The notes under the pieces: model-generated
The model's input: the letters and a program-made list of their open reading frames with translations, nothing else
Database searches by the model: none
What the model was told of the DNA's origin: nothing
Translations under genes and position numbers: made by a program
Shown: one piece after another, positions 8,530 through 17,042 of the stretch
How positions within the stretch are numbered: the first letter of the stretch is position 1
Layout: each line of letters starts with the position of its first letter
Origin: Mycobacterium sp. 236(2023)
GTDB lineage: Bacteria; Actinomycetota; Actinomycetes; Mycobacteriales; Mycobacteriaceae
Reading direction: 5' to 3'
NCBI RefSeq assembly: GCF_029623955.1
Contig: NZ_JARSBP010000005.1
Coordinates: forward strand, 62,001 to 126,000
DNA: 64,000 nt

Positions 8530-9330
8530 ATGACGAACGTCGTATTCATCCACGGACTCTGGGTTTCACACACCGCATGGCAGCCGTGGCTTGAGCATTT
8601 CGCCGCTGCGGGGCACCACGCCGTCGCACCGGCATGGCCCGGCGAGTATTCGTCGGCGCTCCAGACGCGTGACGACGCCGCGGCTCAGGCCGGCGTCGGC
8701 ATCGCCGAGTTGACCGAATACTTCGCCAAGATCCTCGAAGAGTTCGACACGCCTCCGGTCGTGATCGGCCACTCGTTCGGTGGGCTCATCGCCCAGAAGC
8801 TGTTGAGCGAGAACAAGGCTGCTGCCGCCGTCGCGATCGACCCAGCGCCGATCAAGGGCGTCAGGCCGCTGCCGCTGGCGCAGTTGCGGTCGGCGTTCCC
8901 GGTGCTCGGCAATCCCGCCAATCGGACCAAGGCCAAGGGCCTGACCGAGGAGCAGTGGCGGTACGGATTCGGCAACGCGCTGACAGCCGAGGAGTCCTCA
9001 GAGCTGTGGGACAAGTGGTCCATCCCCTCACCCGGACGCCCGCTGTTCCAGGCGGCGACGGCCAATTTCGCCCCGAACTCACCGGCCAAGGTCGACACCG
9101 CCAACGACACCCGCGGCCCCCTGCTGATCACCGGAGGAACCGCCGACCACACCGTGCCCCTCGTGAGCGCCAAGGCCGCCCACAAGCTGTACCGGAAGTC
9201 CGCTGCTGTCACCGACTTTCATGAGTTCGAGGGCCGCGGCCACTCGCTGACCATCGACCACGGCTGGCGCGATGTCGCCGATACGACGTTGGCGTGGATG
9301 GCCCACCGAGACGTGGCTGCCCTGGCGTGA
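8530..9330 (+). CDS. Alpha/beta hydrolase
   Basis: A 266-residue alpha/beta-fold hydrolase with oxyanion-loop motif FIHGLW, nucleophile Ser82 in VIGHSFGG, acid Asp in GGTADHTVP and His in EGRGHSLTID. No signal peptide is visible, so it should be cytoplasmic. It is closest in look to the small esterase/haloperoxidase-like hydrolases of mycobacteria; the substrate is unknown. The downstream TetR gene begins within its stop codon, suggesting that the regulator controls this enzyme. Confidence 0.85.
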   Translation: MTNVVFIHGLWVSHTAWQPWLEHFAAAGHHAVAPAWPGEYSSALQTRDDAAAQAGVGIAELTEYFAKILEEFDTPPVVIGHSFGGLIAQKLLSENKAAAAVAIDPAPIKGVRPLPLAQLRSAFPVLGNPANRTKAKGLTEEQWRYGFGNALTAEESSELWDKWSIPSPGRPLFQAATANFAPNSPAKVDTANDTRGPLLITGGTADHTVPLVSAKAAHKLYRKSAAVTDFHEFEGRGHSLTIDHGWRDVADTTLAWMAHRDVAALA

Positions 9331-9917
9331 CGAAGGCTCCCGTCCGCCGCCGGACACCCAGCGAACAGGTCTCGGCCGCGTTGCTGAACGCGGCCGAGAC
9401 CGTGCTGGATCGGGAAGGAGCAGGCGGCGTCACCGTTCGGGCTGTCGCCGCCGAAGCCGCCGTCGCGCCGATGAGCGTCTACAACCGATTCGACAACAAA
9501 GACGGGCTGCTGGCGGCTTTGGCGATGCGGGGCCTCGACGAATTGGCCGATCTCATCGACGTCCCTGTGGAACTCGACGCGGTCCCGAGATTCCGCGCCG
9601 CGTGCCTGGCCTATCGGCAGTTCGCGCTGGAGCACCCCGCCCGCTACATGCTGATCTTCACCGCCGGTAGCCCGCTGAGCGACCAGACCAGCGCGCCGGC
9701 GGTACGGGGACGCGCCGTCTTCGACGTCCTCGTCGCTCTCGTAGCCGACGTGATGGGCTCCGCTGAGGAGGGTGCAATCACAGAGAGTGCCCAGGCGGTG
9801 TGGAGCACCATCCACGGCGCGGTGACCATCGAGCAGATCGGCATCGGCCAAACACCCGACCCCGACACCACTTTCAGCCATACCCTCGATCTGCTGATCG
9901 CCGGACTCCGGGCCTAG
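9327..9917 (+). CDS. TetR family transcriptional regulator
   Basis: A 196-residue regulator. The N-terminal HTH spans about residues 12-58 (LNAAETVLDREGAGGVTVRAVAAEA then APMSVYNRFDNKDGLL), followed by a helical ligand domain of the TetR_C_13/33 type with FTAGSPL and WSTIHGAVTIE. The GTG start overlaps the stop of the hydrolase (GTGA). Probable autorepressor of the hydrolase-tetR operon. The end overlaps the convergent ABC gene by four bases. Confidence 0.85.
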   Translation: MTKAPVRRRTPSEQVSAALLNAAETVLDREGAGGVTVRAVAAEAAVAPMSVYNRFDNKDGLLAALAMRGLDELADLIDVPVELDAVPRFRAACLAYRQFALEHPARYMLIFTAGSPLSDQTSAPAVRGRAVFDVLVALVADVMGSAEEGAITESAQAVWSTIHGAVTIEQIGIGQTPDPDTTFSHTLDLLIAGLRA

Positions 9918-10654
9918 GTGCGCGCCGACATCTCCTCGAGCTTCTGCAGCACGTCGGCTTGCACCATCGCGAAGTGCGGATCCGATTGCCGCCGTGGTCG
10001 TTCCACCTGGATCGGAATGTCGGCCCTGATACGTCCACCGGGCTCCAGCATGATGATACGGTCCGACAGCTGCACGGCCTCCATGACGTCGTGGGTGACG
10101 AACAGGATCATCCGTTTGTCGGCCATCCACAGCGTGGAAAGCTCCTCACGCAGTCCGCGTGCGGTGATGGCGTCGAGGTGGGAGAACGGCTCGTCCATGA
10201 TGAGGAAGTCCGGTTCGACGCTGAAGGCTCTCGCGATGCCCGCGCGCTGCTGCATGCCGCCCGAAAGCTGGTGGGGGAAAAGGTCTGCCGTCTTCTCCAG
10301 CCCGACCATCTGCAGATAGTGCATCGCCCGGTCCTTCGACGATTTGGACCGGTCGTCGACGACGTAGAGCATGTTCTGCATGATGGTCCGCCACGGCAGC
10401 AGTCGTGGCTCCTGGAACACGTAGCCCAGCCGTGCCGGCCTGCCGTCGTCGGCGAGCAGCGACACGCTGCCGTCGGTGGGCGGTTCGACCCCTGCCACGA
10501 TGTTCAACAGCGTACTCTTGCCGCACCCTGAAGGGCCGACCAGGGACACGAACTCGTTGCCCGACATACGCATTGACAGATGGTCGAGGACGGTGTTGAC
10601 GCCCTCCTTGGACGGGAAGGCCTTGACGAGTCGGTCGATGGCGAGTGTGGTCAT
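9914..10654 (-). CDS. ABC transporter ATP-binding protein, nitrate/sulfonate/taurine type
   Basis: A 246-residue ATPase with Walker A GPSGCGKST (about 37-45), Q-loop FQEPRLLPWRT, signature LSGGMQQR, Walker B FLIMDEPFSHLD and the switch His in VTHD. The LLPWRT Q-loop is typical of the SsuB/TauB/NrtD group. It is the last gene of a leftward operon containing LsrF-type, GlpD-type, solute-binding and two permease genes, so it should energise that importer. Confidence 0.92.
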   Translation of the reverse strand: MTTLAIDRLVKAFPSKEGVNTVLDHLSMRMSGNEFVSLVGPSGCGKSTLLNIVAGVEPPTDGSVSLLADDGRPARLGYVFQEPRLLPWRTIMQNMLYVVDDRSKSSKDRAMHYLQMVGLEKTADLFPHQLSGGMQQRAGIARAFSVEPDFLIMDEPFSHLDAITARGLREELSTLWMADKRMILFVTHDVMEAVQLSDRIIMLEPGGRIRADIPIQVERPRRQSDPHFAMVQADVLQKLEEMSART

Positions 10655-10661
10655 GGGGCTC

Positions 10662-11507
10662 TCAGCTTTCTGCCGGCTTCTTGACGGGTTTCAGGTTTGT
10701 GGCATTGACGTCGCGCCATGCGAACAGGCGACGCGAGATGCGCATCAGGATCAGGCGATCAACGATCACCACGTACAGCACGAACAAGATCACCCACGCG
10801 GTGAAGCCGGCATAGTTCATCCCGTCGTACCAGTACCTCGCACGGAAGCCGACACCGTCGGCGCCGCCAAACCATTCGGACAAGAGCACGGCGTTCCAGC
10901 CGATGATCAGTCCGATCCGCAGCCCTGCGACAACGTAGCCCGCGACCGCGGGGAGCAGCAGCTCGCGCACGCGGCGACGCAATCCGACTCCGTACACCGC
11001 CGACATGTCGCGCAGATCCCGGGACACCCCTTGCAGACCCTTGGCAACGTTCACGGCGATGTAGGGCGTTGTCGCCAATGCTGATGTGGTGACCGGCGCC
11101 TCCCAGCTGAACCCGAACCACATGGTGGACAGGAACGCCCAGATGATCGCCGGAATGGACAGGCCCACCAGCACGATGTCACTGAACAGGGCGCGCGTCA
11201 GCGACGAGGACCCCACCACGAGACCAATGAGGATGCCGAGCACGACGGCGATCGCCACACCGACGAGAAAACGCGAGTTGGTGAGCAGGAAGTTCGACAC
11301 CACCTCGCCGTCGACGGTCTCCTGCCACAGCATCTCCACCACAGCCAGTGGTGAGGGCACCCGGTCGGCGATCATGCTGAGCAGCGTCCAGAAAGTCAGG
11401 AACGCAAGGTAGAACGTGATGCGTGCTGCCAATGGCGTGGTGAGCGGAGAGCGGTTGCGCGCGGGCGCGGTGGTCAGCGCGGGCATCGCGTGTTGGTCGA
11501 TCGTCAT
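10662..11507 (-). CDS. ABC transporter permease, SsuC/TauC type
   Basis: A 281-residue permease with six membrane segments and a binding-protein-dependent transport EAA loop region (SAVYGVGLRRRVRELLLPAVAGYV). The start ATG overlaps the stop of the second permease gene (ATGA), giving MTIDQHAMPALTT; a longer in-frame start would invade that gene. With the adjacent permease it likely forms a heterodimeric channel, less common than the homodimer in SsuABC systems. Confidence 0.88.
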   Translation of the reverse strand: MTIDQHAMPALTTAPARNRSPLTTPLAARITFYLAFLTFWTLLSMIADRVPSPLAVVEMLWQETVDGEVVSNFLLTNSRFLVGVAIAVVLGILIGLVVGSSSLTRALFSDIVLVGLSIPAIIWAFLSTMWFGFSWEAPVTTSALATTPYIAVNVAKGLQGVSRDLRDMSAVYGVGLRRRVRELLLPAVAGYVVAGLRIGLIIGWNAVLLSEWFGGADGVGFRARYWYDGMNYAGFTAWVILFVLYVVIVDRLILMRISRRLFAWRDVNATNLKPVKKPAES

Positions 11508-12322
11508 GCCAGTACTCCTGTCCGTTCCTGCGGCCGCCACCGGAGCACCCGGCCCTCGATGTAGGCGAGCAGGCGCTCAAGCGCGAGCATGAAGATGACG
11601 AAGAAAAACATCCACGCCAGCAGGCCGGCGATCGAGAAACTCTGGTATTCGTGTTTGATCTGGTAGCCGACTCCGCCACTGCCGCCGAACACTTCGGTCA
11701 GGGCAGCCACCTTCCACGCGACGGCGAAAGACACCCGGACGCCTGCGAACAGGTAGGGCGCGATCGACGGGAAGTCGACGTGCCTGCGGATGTCGGCTTC
11801 GGAACGGCCGTATGCCCGACTCATCCGGCGCAGACTGGCGTCGACGTTCTCGGTGCCCTCCGCGACGTTGACCGCGATGTAGGGCGTGGAGACGATCGCC
11901 ACCACCAGGATCGGACCCAGCGGAGTGAGGCCGAACAGGATCAGGCTCATCACCGCGTAGGACACCGTCGGAATGGATCCGGAGATGGTGACGCCGTCCC
12001 GGAAGAACGCCTTCCAATACTCATAGCGCCCCATCAGGTATCCGATCGGCGCACCGACCGACACCCCGATGCCGAATCCCACCGCGATCTTCCAGAGCGT
12101 GGAGGCGAAGTGCGGGAAGACGTTGCCTGCGGCGAGAAGATCGATCATCTCCTCGGCGACCGCCACGGGTCCCGGGAAGATGCCGCCCGTCAAGAAACGG
12201 GCGGCAAGCTCCCAGACCGCTGCGATGACGAGCCAGCCCGCAACGACGAACCCAATCTGCCGAGCGCTACGCGTCAGCGCCGCTCCACCCGCTCGTGCGT
12301 CACTGGTGATCGTTGTCGTCAT
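11504..12322 (-). CDS. ABC transporter permease, SsuC/TauC type
   Basis: A 272-residue permease paralogous to the next gene, with six membrane segments and an EAA loop (MSRAYGRSEADIRRHVDFPSIAP). It lies eight bases after the solute-binding protein gene and overlaps the following permease by four bases. The motif TPYIAVNVAEGTENVD before the EAA loop is shared with the other permease (TPYIAVNVAKGLQGVS), so the two arose by duplication. Confidence 0.88.
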   Translation of the reverse strand: MTTTITSDARAGGAALTRSARQIGFVVAGWLVIAAVWELAARFLTGGIFPGPVAVAEEMIDLLAAGNVFPHFASTLWKIAVGFGIGVSVGAPIGYLMGRYEYWKAFFRDGVTISGSIPTVSYAVMSLILFGLTPLGPILVVAIVSTPYIAVNVAEGTENVDASLRRMSRAYGRSEADIRRHVDFPSIAPYLFAGVRVSFAVAWKVAALTEVFGGSGGVGYQIKHEYQSFSIAGLLAWMFFFVIFMLALERLLAYIEGRVLRWRPQERTGVLA

Positions 12323-12330
12323 AGGTTCAC

Positions 12331-13392
12331 CTACTGGTTCTCCGCCGGGTTGGCGGCGTTGATCACCTTGAAGTTGACCTCGGCGTCCTGCTCCATGAGG
12401 TTGTGCTTCTTCATCAGGTCGAACACCTTCTTTTCGCCCTCGATCCAGGTGTCGTCGATGTACACCGAGTCGGCGTACCAGTCGTTGACGTTCTCGAAGT
12501 AGTCGATCAGGAACTCGACATCGCCTTCCTGGGTCACGCCGAAGTGCTCGGGGTAGCGGGCGATGATCTCCGCCTTGTGTTCCTTCCACTCCTGCAGCCC
12601 GCGCTCCCACACCGCGAGCAGGAAGGCGGCCTCGTCAGGGTTCTTATCGAGCCACGCAGTCGGTGCGACGAACACGTTCGACCACGGGCCGATGTGCCCG
12701 TCGCCGAAGTCGTCGGCGAAGATCTCGGCCACCGACTTGCTGTCGTACAGCGGCTGGATCGAGCCTTCACGCAATTGGGCCATCGCGAAGTCCGCGGTCA
12801 CGGTGCCACCGGCAGCGTCCTTGCGGGCCACCAGGCTTCCGACGTTCTGGATGTCGGTGACCACGAGGTCGTAGTCGTCGCTGTCGGCGTTGATGGTCGC
12901 GCCGTCGCACCACTCCGAGGCGTACATGCTCCACATCAACGTCACCGCGGCGGTGCTGAACGACACGAACTTCTTACCCTTGAGGTCACAGAGCGTCTGA
13001 TCCGGGCTACCCGTGGGGACGGCGAGGAACGCCCGCTCCTCGTTGTACTTGCCGAACACCGTGCTGGGCACCTTCGTCGCCTCGTCCAGGTTCGGCACCT
13101 CCCAGGTGCCGGTGGACACGACGTCCGCGTGACCGCCGGCGTAGATCCCGAACTCATCCCACGTGGCGGAGGTGAGGATCTTGATTCCGGAGGCCTCTTC
13201 CATCTCGGCCTTGATGCCCTCGTCCTCGAGCCACTCCCAGATGGCGTCGGGCGCCAGAGACATCCGCACCACGCCGTTGGCGTCCTTACCCTCCGCGTCC
13301 TGGGTGCCAGGAGTGCACGCGGCGGCGAGCAGACCGACGACGGCCAGTGCGGTGGCGCGGCGCAACCCCCTGGCGGTAATGGTTTTCGTCAT
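12331..13392 (-). CDS. ABC transporter substrate-binding lipoprotein (NMT1/SsuA-like)
   Basis: A 353-residue lipoprotein. A basic N-terminus and hydrophobic stretch lead to the lipobox LAAAC, so Cys27 or so would be lipidated and anchored outside the membrane. The remainder is an acidic periplasmic-binding fold of the NMT1/SsuA type with the region DVVSTGTWEVPNL near residue 90. The ATG is part of a TAATG junction with the small upstream reading frame, which also supplies the strong ribosome site AAGGAGG. Ligand unknown; pairing with sugar-phosphate enzymes rather than sulfonate enzymes is unusual. Confidence 0.87.
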   Translation of the reverse strand: MTKTITARGLRRATALAVVGLLAAACTPGTQDAEGKDANGVVRMSLAPDAIWEWLEDEGIKAEMEEASGIKILTSATWDEFGIYAGGHADVVSTGTWEVPNLDEATKVPSTVFGKYNEERAFLAVPTGSPDQTLCDLKGKKFVSFSTAAVTLMWSMYASEWCDGATINADSDDYDLVVTDIQNVGSLVARKDAAGGTVTADFAMAQLREGSIQPLYDSKSVAEIFADDFGDGHIGPWSNVFVAPTAWLDKNPDEAAFLLAVWERGLQEWKEHKAEIIARYPEHFGVTQEGDVEFLIDYFENVNDWYADSVYIDDTWIEGEKKVFDLMKKHNLMEQDAEVNFKVINAANPAENQ

Positions 13393-13481
13393 TACTTGTT
13401 CTCCTCCTTGAGATGCTGCCGCGCCTGCGCCAGCTTGCGGTGTTTCCTGTTGCGGTGTCTGGTTCTTCCTGAATCCGTCAT
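13392..13481 (-). CDS. Small basic peptide (29 residues), coupled between GlpD-like and binding-protein genes
   Basis: An open frame of 29 codons encoding a very basic peptide (MTDSGRTRHRNRKHRK followed by LAQARQHLKEENK). Its ATG forms a TAATG junction with the stop of the GlpD-like gene, and its TAA forms a second TAATG junction with the start of the binding protein. The precise double junction suggests it is translated and passes ribosomes between the two large genes. Its last codons contain the ribosome site for the binding protein. It may be a functional microprotein or only a coupling device; no homologue is recognised. Confidence 0.5.
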   Translation of the reverse strand: MTDSGRTRHRNRKHRKLAQARQHLKEENK

Positions 13482-15163
13482 TAGTCGTCCCGCCATTCGG
13501 ACGCTCGCGGCTGAAATCGCTTGGTGGCCGCGAGGTAGGCGTTGATCTCGTCGGCCTTGGTGTCCTCGTCCCACCCGAGATAGAGGGCCGTGACGTCGGC
13601 GACGGCCGGGGCCGCGGAGATCCCGACATCCCCGTTGAGTCCGACGAGGATGCGGCGTAACAGGATGTCCTCCAACGAAACTGCGCCTTCGCAGGTCACG
13701 GCGAACGCGACTTCGGCGGCGATGGCACCGGAGTCGGGGTCGACAGTTTGTGCCAGATGAGGATCTGTCTCGACGAGCGCGGCCACCTGGTGGGCCCGCG
13801 AGCCGTACAGCGCGGCCAGGCGCTGTACGACGTTCTCGCCGAGCCTGCCTCCCCACTCGGCCTGCAGTGCCGACGTCATCTCCGCGACGCTTGCGTAGCC
13901 GGCGCGCACCGGGGCGCCCGGGAACGGCGCGTCGTGGGTGGGGGACGGCACCGGTGTCCGCCCGAGGGAAGCGAAGACACTCGCGACGACGTCCTCGCCG
14001 AGCGCACGATGCGTCGTGAACTTGCCGCCGATGACGGTGACGACGTTGGCGATCCCCTTGCTCTGCGGTACCACCAGGTGTCCGCGAGTCACCGTCGCCG
14101 GGTCGGTCATGCCGCTGACGTACGGCAGTGGGCGCACACCCGAATAACTCCACAGCACCGATGCCCGGTCCAGTCGGGCCTCGGGGATCAGTTGGTTCGT
14201 CTCGTCCAGCAGATAGTCGATCTCGCCGTCGTCGGCCGTGATGAGGTCGAGGCTTCCGGTGTACGGAAGATCGGTGCTGCCCACCATGTATCGCCCCGCC
14301 CACGGCAGCACGAACACCGGGCGGCCGTCGGCTCTGGCCTCGAAGAACACACACGTCGCCGGTGCTCCCGGGAACGGATCCACGACGAGGTGTGAGCCCT
14401 TCGTCGGTCCCACCAGCGGCTCCGCGGTCGGCCGCGGCGACACCACTCCGGTGGTCGCCAGGACGTCGTCGACCCACGGACCCGCGGCGTTGACGACGAC
14501 GCGGGCCCGCGCGGTGCGGGACCCACGGGGACCGCTGAAGCGCACGGCGGTCGCGACCCTGCCCTCCACGATGACCTCGTGGACGTCGGCCCGGGTGAGG
14601 ATGTGGCCACCGTGCGCCTGGGCCGACACCGCCAACTCGACGCACAGGCGTTCCGTCCACGGCACCTGCGCGTCGTCGAATATCGCGCCCCGCCGCAGGC
14701 CGTTCTTGTCGATCGAAGGCCACTCGCGGGCGAGCCGGCGCGGTCCGACGAGTCGCGTGCGGAGCTTGCCACCGGTCAGAAGCTTGTACACCGCGAGCCC
14801 GCAGGACAGCAGCCATCCGGGCCGAGTGTTATTCCGGTAGAACGGGATCAGCATCGGATAGCTGTGCACCAGGTGCGGTGCATCGCGAAGAAGCCTGCGC
14901 TGCTCCCGAATCGACTCGAACACCAGCGACATGTCCAGGCGTTCCAGATACTTCAACCCGCCGTGGATGAGCCGGGTCGAGATGCTCGACGTCTGGCCGC
15001 CGATGTCGTCCCGCTCGAGAAGCAGGACCGACAGTCCGCTCATCGCCGCCTCACGAGCCACCGCCAGACCGTTCACTCCACCGCCGATCACGACGACGTC
15101 GTAGCCGCCGGGATCGAGGTCGTCGCGGTTTGTCAGCAGCGCCGCGGTGGGCGATTCAGGCAT
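13481..15163 (-). CDS. GlpD-family FAD-dependent polyol-phosphate dehydrogenase
   Basis: A 560-residue flavoprotein of the glycerol-3-phosphate dehydrogenase family. The FAD Rossmann motif VVIGGGVNGLAVA is near residue 25, followed by the family stretch SISTRLIHGGLKYLE. A C-terminal DAO_C helical domain occupies about residues 430-545. It would oxidise a polyol phosphate and pass electrons to the quinone pool. Erythritol-phosphate dehydrogenase EryB belongs to the same family, so the substrate need not be glycerol 3-phosphate. It overlaps the LsrF-type gene by eight bases, placing it in that operon. The ATG was chosen from this overlap and the conserved N-terminal spacing. Confidence 0.83.
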   Translation of the reverse strand: MPESPTAALLTNRDDLDPGGYDVVVIGGGVNGLAVAREAAMSGLSVLLLERDDIGGQTSSISTRLIHGGLKYLERLDMSLVFESIREQRRLLRDAPHLVHSYPMLIPFYRNNTRPGWLLSCGLAVYKLLTGGKLRTRLVGPRRLAREWPSIDKNGLRRGAIFDDAQVPWTERLCVELAVSAQAHGGHILTRADVHEVIVEGRVATAVRFSGPRGSRTARARVVVNAAGPWVDDVLATTGVVSPRPTAEPLVGPTKGSHLVVDPFPGAPATCVFFEARADGRPVFVLPWAGRYMVGSTDLPYTGSLDLITADDGEIDYLLDETNQLIPEARLDRASVLWSYSGVRPLPYVSGMTDPATVTRGHLVVPQSKGIANVVTVIGGKFTTHRALGEDVVASVFASLGRTPVPSPTHDAPFPGAPVRAGYASVAEMTSALQAEWGGRLGENVVQRLAALYGSRAHQVAALVETDPHLAQTVDPDSGAIAAEVAFAVTCEGAVSLEDILLRRILVGLNGDVGISAAPAVADVTALYLGWDEDTKADEINAYLAATKRFQPRASEWRDD

Positions 15164-16073
15164 GAGCGCGCCGGCCGTCGGCCGCCATGTCGCCGGCGTC
15201 AGCCGCCATGTCTCGGAACATCGCGAGTGCCTCGGCGTCGGTGGCTCCTCCATGGACGACGGCGCGCACGGCGGTGAGCATCGCTGCGGGGGCAGCGCTC
15301 TGGAAGATGTTGCGCCCCATGTCGACTCCGGCCGCACCTTCACTCACCGCGCGGTACGCCATGGTCAGCGCCTCCCCTTCGGGGACCTTCTTGCCGCCTG
15401 CGACGATGATCGGCACCGGGCACGCCGAGGTGACCGTTTCGAAGTCCTCGTCGACGTAATAGGTCTTGACGAAATGCGCGCCCAGTTCGGCGGGGATCCT
15501 CGTCGCGAGCCGGAAGTACCGTGCGTCGCGCACCATATCCCGGCCGACTGCGGTGACGGCCAGGACGGGAACACCCGCGCTCTGCCCGGCGTCGACCAAG
15601 GCCGTCATGTTGGCGATCGACTGCGTCTCGTGCTCGCTGCCGACGAAGACCTGAACCGCGACCGCGGCGGCATCGAGGCGCACGGCGTCGTCCATGCCCA
15701 TCGCGACGCGTTCGTCGGACAGCGGCCTCAGGATCGACGGCCCGCCGCTGGCCCGCAGTACCACGCCCGCCGAACAGTCCGCCGGAATGGTGGCGCGCAG
15801 CGCGCCGCGGGTCAGCATGATCGCGTCGGCCAGCGGCACCAGTGGGCGGATCGACAGGTCGAGCCGCTCAAGCCCGGAGGTGGGGCCCTGGAAGTACCCG
15901 TGGTCGAAGGCCAGCATCACGGTGCGTTGCGTGTCCGGCCGGAAGATGCGTCCGAGGCGTGAGCGAATTCCCCAGTCGTGACCGGACATTCCCTTGAGAG
16001 TCGCGCCGTCGCCGACCGCGGGGATGCCCGCTCCGTAGTTGTCGCCGTCACGAAGGTCGTCTAGATCCGCCAC
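15156..16073 (-). CDS. lsrF: LsrF-type aldolase/thiolase (3-hydroxy-5-phosphonooxypentane-2,4-dione thiolase family)
   Basis: A 305-residue TIM-barrel protein of the DhnA/DeoC class. It aligns without gaps to my recollection of E. coli LsrF from the VADLDD start through the active-site Lys203 (HFVKTYYVDED), including TVMLAFDHGYFQGPT and the AGGKK motif of the phosphate-binding end. LsrF transfers an acetyl group from a phosphorylated pentanedione to CoA in autoinducer-2 breakdown. The GTG start is supported by GGGAG nine or ten bases upstream and by LsrF length. It is the first gene of the leftward operon. Whether the true substrate is AI-2 derived or another branched phosphorylated ketone is unknown. 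Confidence 0.82.
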   Translation of the reverse strand: MADLDDLRDGDNYGAGIPAVGDGATLKGMSGHDWGIRSRLGRIFRPDTQRTVMLAFDHGYFQGPTSGLERLDLSIRPLVPLADAIMLTRGALRATIPADCSAGVVLRASGGPSILRPLSDERVAMGMDDAVRLDAAAVAVQVFVGSEHETQSIANMTALVDAGQSAGVPVLAVTAVGRDMVRDARYFRLATRIPAELGAHFVKTYYVDEDFETVTSACPVPIIVAGGKKVPEGEALTMAYRAVSEGAAGVDMGRNIFQSAAPAAMLTAVRAVVHGGATDAEALAMFRDMAADAGDMAADGRRAHA

Positions 16074-16112
16074 CGGTAAGTCGCTCCCATCAAACTCTGC
16101 AGTCCGTACTGA

Positions 16113-16126
16113 CTTGTAATGACAGG
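16113..16126. promoter_or_regulatory. Probable GntR operator in the lsrF-like / gntR divergent promoter
   Basis: CTTGTAATGACAGG matches 12 of 14 positions of the perfect palindrome CCTGTCATGACAGG found at 17029-17042. It lies 40 bases upstream of the lsrF-like start and 120 upstream of gntR, in the 172-base divergent region, so one bound dimer could control both directions. Confidence 0.5.
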
Positions 16127-16245
16127 TGACGATAAACATGACCTACGTCACACGTCAATACCCGACTGCCCGAACCGGGCGAACTTCTCGGGTTGGCCGC
16201 CGTGTCAGTGCTATGGTCCGACGACGGAACGAGGAGGACGGCGCG

Positions 16246-17001
16246 ATGACATCTCACGGCATCGCCGCACTGGACCGGAGCGCGCCAGAACCACTGTGGG
16301 AGCAGCTGACCCGGACCATCCGGCAGCAGATCACCGACGGCAGGTACCTACCCGACCAGGCACTGCCTTCGGAATCCGACCTCAGCGAGATGTACGGCGT
16401 CTCACGGACCGTCGTGCGCGAGGCGCTCGGCGAGCTCGTCCGCTCGAACCAGATCTACAAGATCAAGGGCAAAGGGGCGTTCGTTTCGCCCAACCGGCTG
16501 GACCTCAAGTTCGTCGGGACGATCACCGGTTCGGCTGCCGACCTGCTCGCTTCCGGTCAGAGGGTCGCCACGAAGGTCCTCGAGCAGGAGCTGGACGCCG
16601 CGACGCCGGACGAGGCGATGGCGCTGAACATCGAGACGGGAGCCCCGGTCGTGCGGCTCAACCGGCTCCGCGTGGTGTCTGGTGTCCCCTGGCTACTTGT
16701 CCGCACATCCCTGCCCGCACATCTGGTGCCGGGGCTGGAGTCCGCGAAGCTGGAAAACGTCTCGCTCTACGAGGTGCTGCGCAGGCGATACGGGCTGGTT
16801 CCTGCAGGTGCCGACCGCTGGCTGGAAGCGCGGATGCCCAGCGCCAAGGAGACCGCGCTGCTCGAAACCAAGCGCAGCACACCGCTGTTGCGGATCGAGT
16901 CGATCACGTGGGCGCAGGACGGCACCCGATTCGAGTGGTATCAGGCACTGCACCGCAGTGATCAGAGCCGGTTCTACGTCGGGATCCGCAGCGATGATTG
17001 A
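16246..17001 (+). CDS. GntR family transcriptional regulator (HutC subfamily, UTRA domain)
   Basis: A 251-residue regulator with an N-terminal winged HTH at about residues 10-75 (LPSESDLSEMYGVSRTVVREALGEL) and a C-terminal UTRA ligand domain from about residue 90. The start is placed at the ATG eight bases after GAGGAGG; an upstream ATG at 16214 in frame lacks a comparable site. UTRA domains commonly sense phosphorylated sugars or amino-acid derivatives. It heads the rightward operon and faces the LsrF/GlpD/ABC operon, so it probably controls both. Confidence 0.87.
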   Translation: MTSHGIAALDRSAPEPLWEQLTRTIRQQITDGRYLPDQALPSESDLSEMYGVSRTVVREALGELVRSNQIYKIKGKGAFVSPNRLDLKFVGTITGSAADLLASGQRVATKVLEQELDAATPDEAMALNIETGAPVVRLNRLRVVSGVPWLLVRTSLPAHLVPGLESAKLENVSLYEVLRRRYGLVPAGADRWLEARMPSAKETALLETKRSTPLLRIESITWAQDGTRFEWYQALHRSDQSRFYVGIRSDD

Positions 17002-17028
17002 CCCGCGCCTTCCACCACGCTAGCGTCA

Positions 17029-17042
17029 CCTGTCATGACAGG
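17029..17042. promoter_or_regulatory. Perfect 14-base palindrome overlapping the amidohydrolase start
   Basis: CCTGTCATGACAGG is a perfect palindrome whose centre contains the ATG (17035-17037) of the amidohydrolase. A 12/14 match lies in the gntR promoter (16113-16126). The pair is the best operator candidate for the GntR protein; binding here would block an internal promoter or translation initiation region. Confidence 0.5.

Noticed and set aside
12331..15343. Long frames antisense or out of frame across the GlpD-like and binding-protein genes
   Set aside because: They are high-GC shadows: compositionally Arg/Pro rich, without motifs, fully covered by recognised proteins on the true frame.
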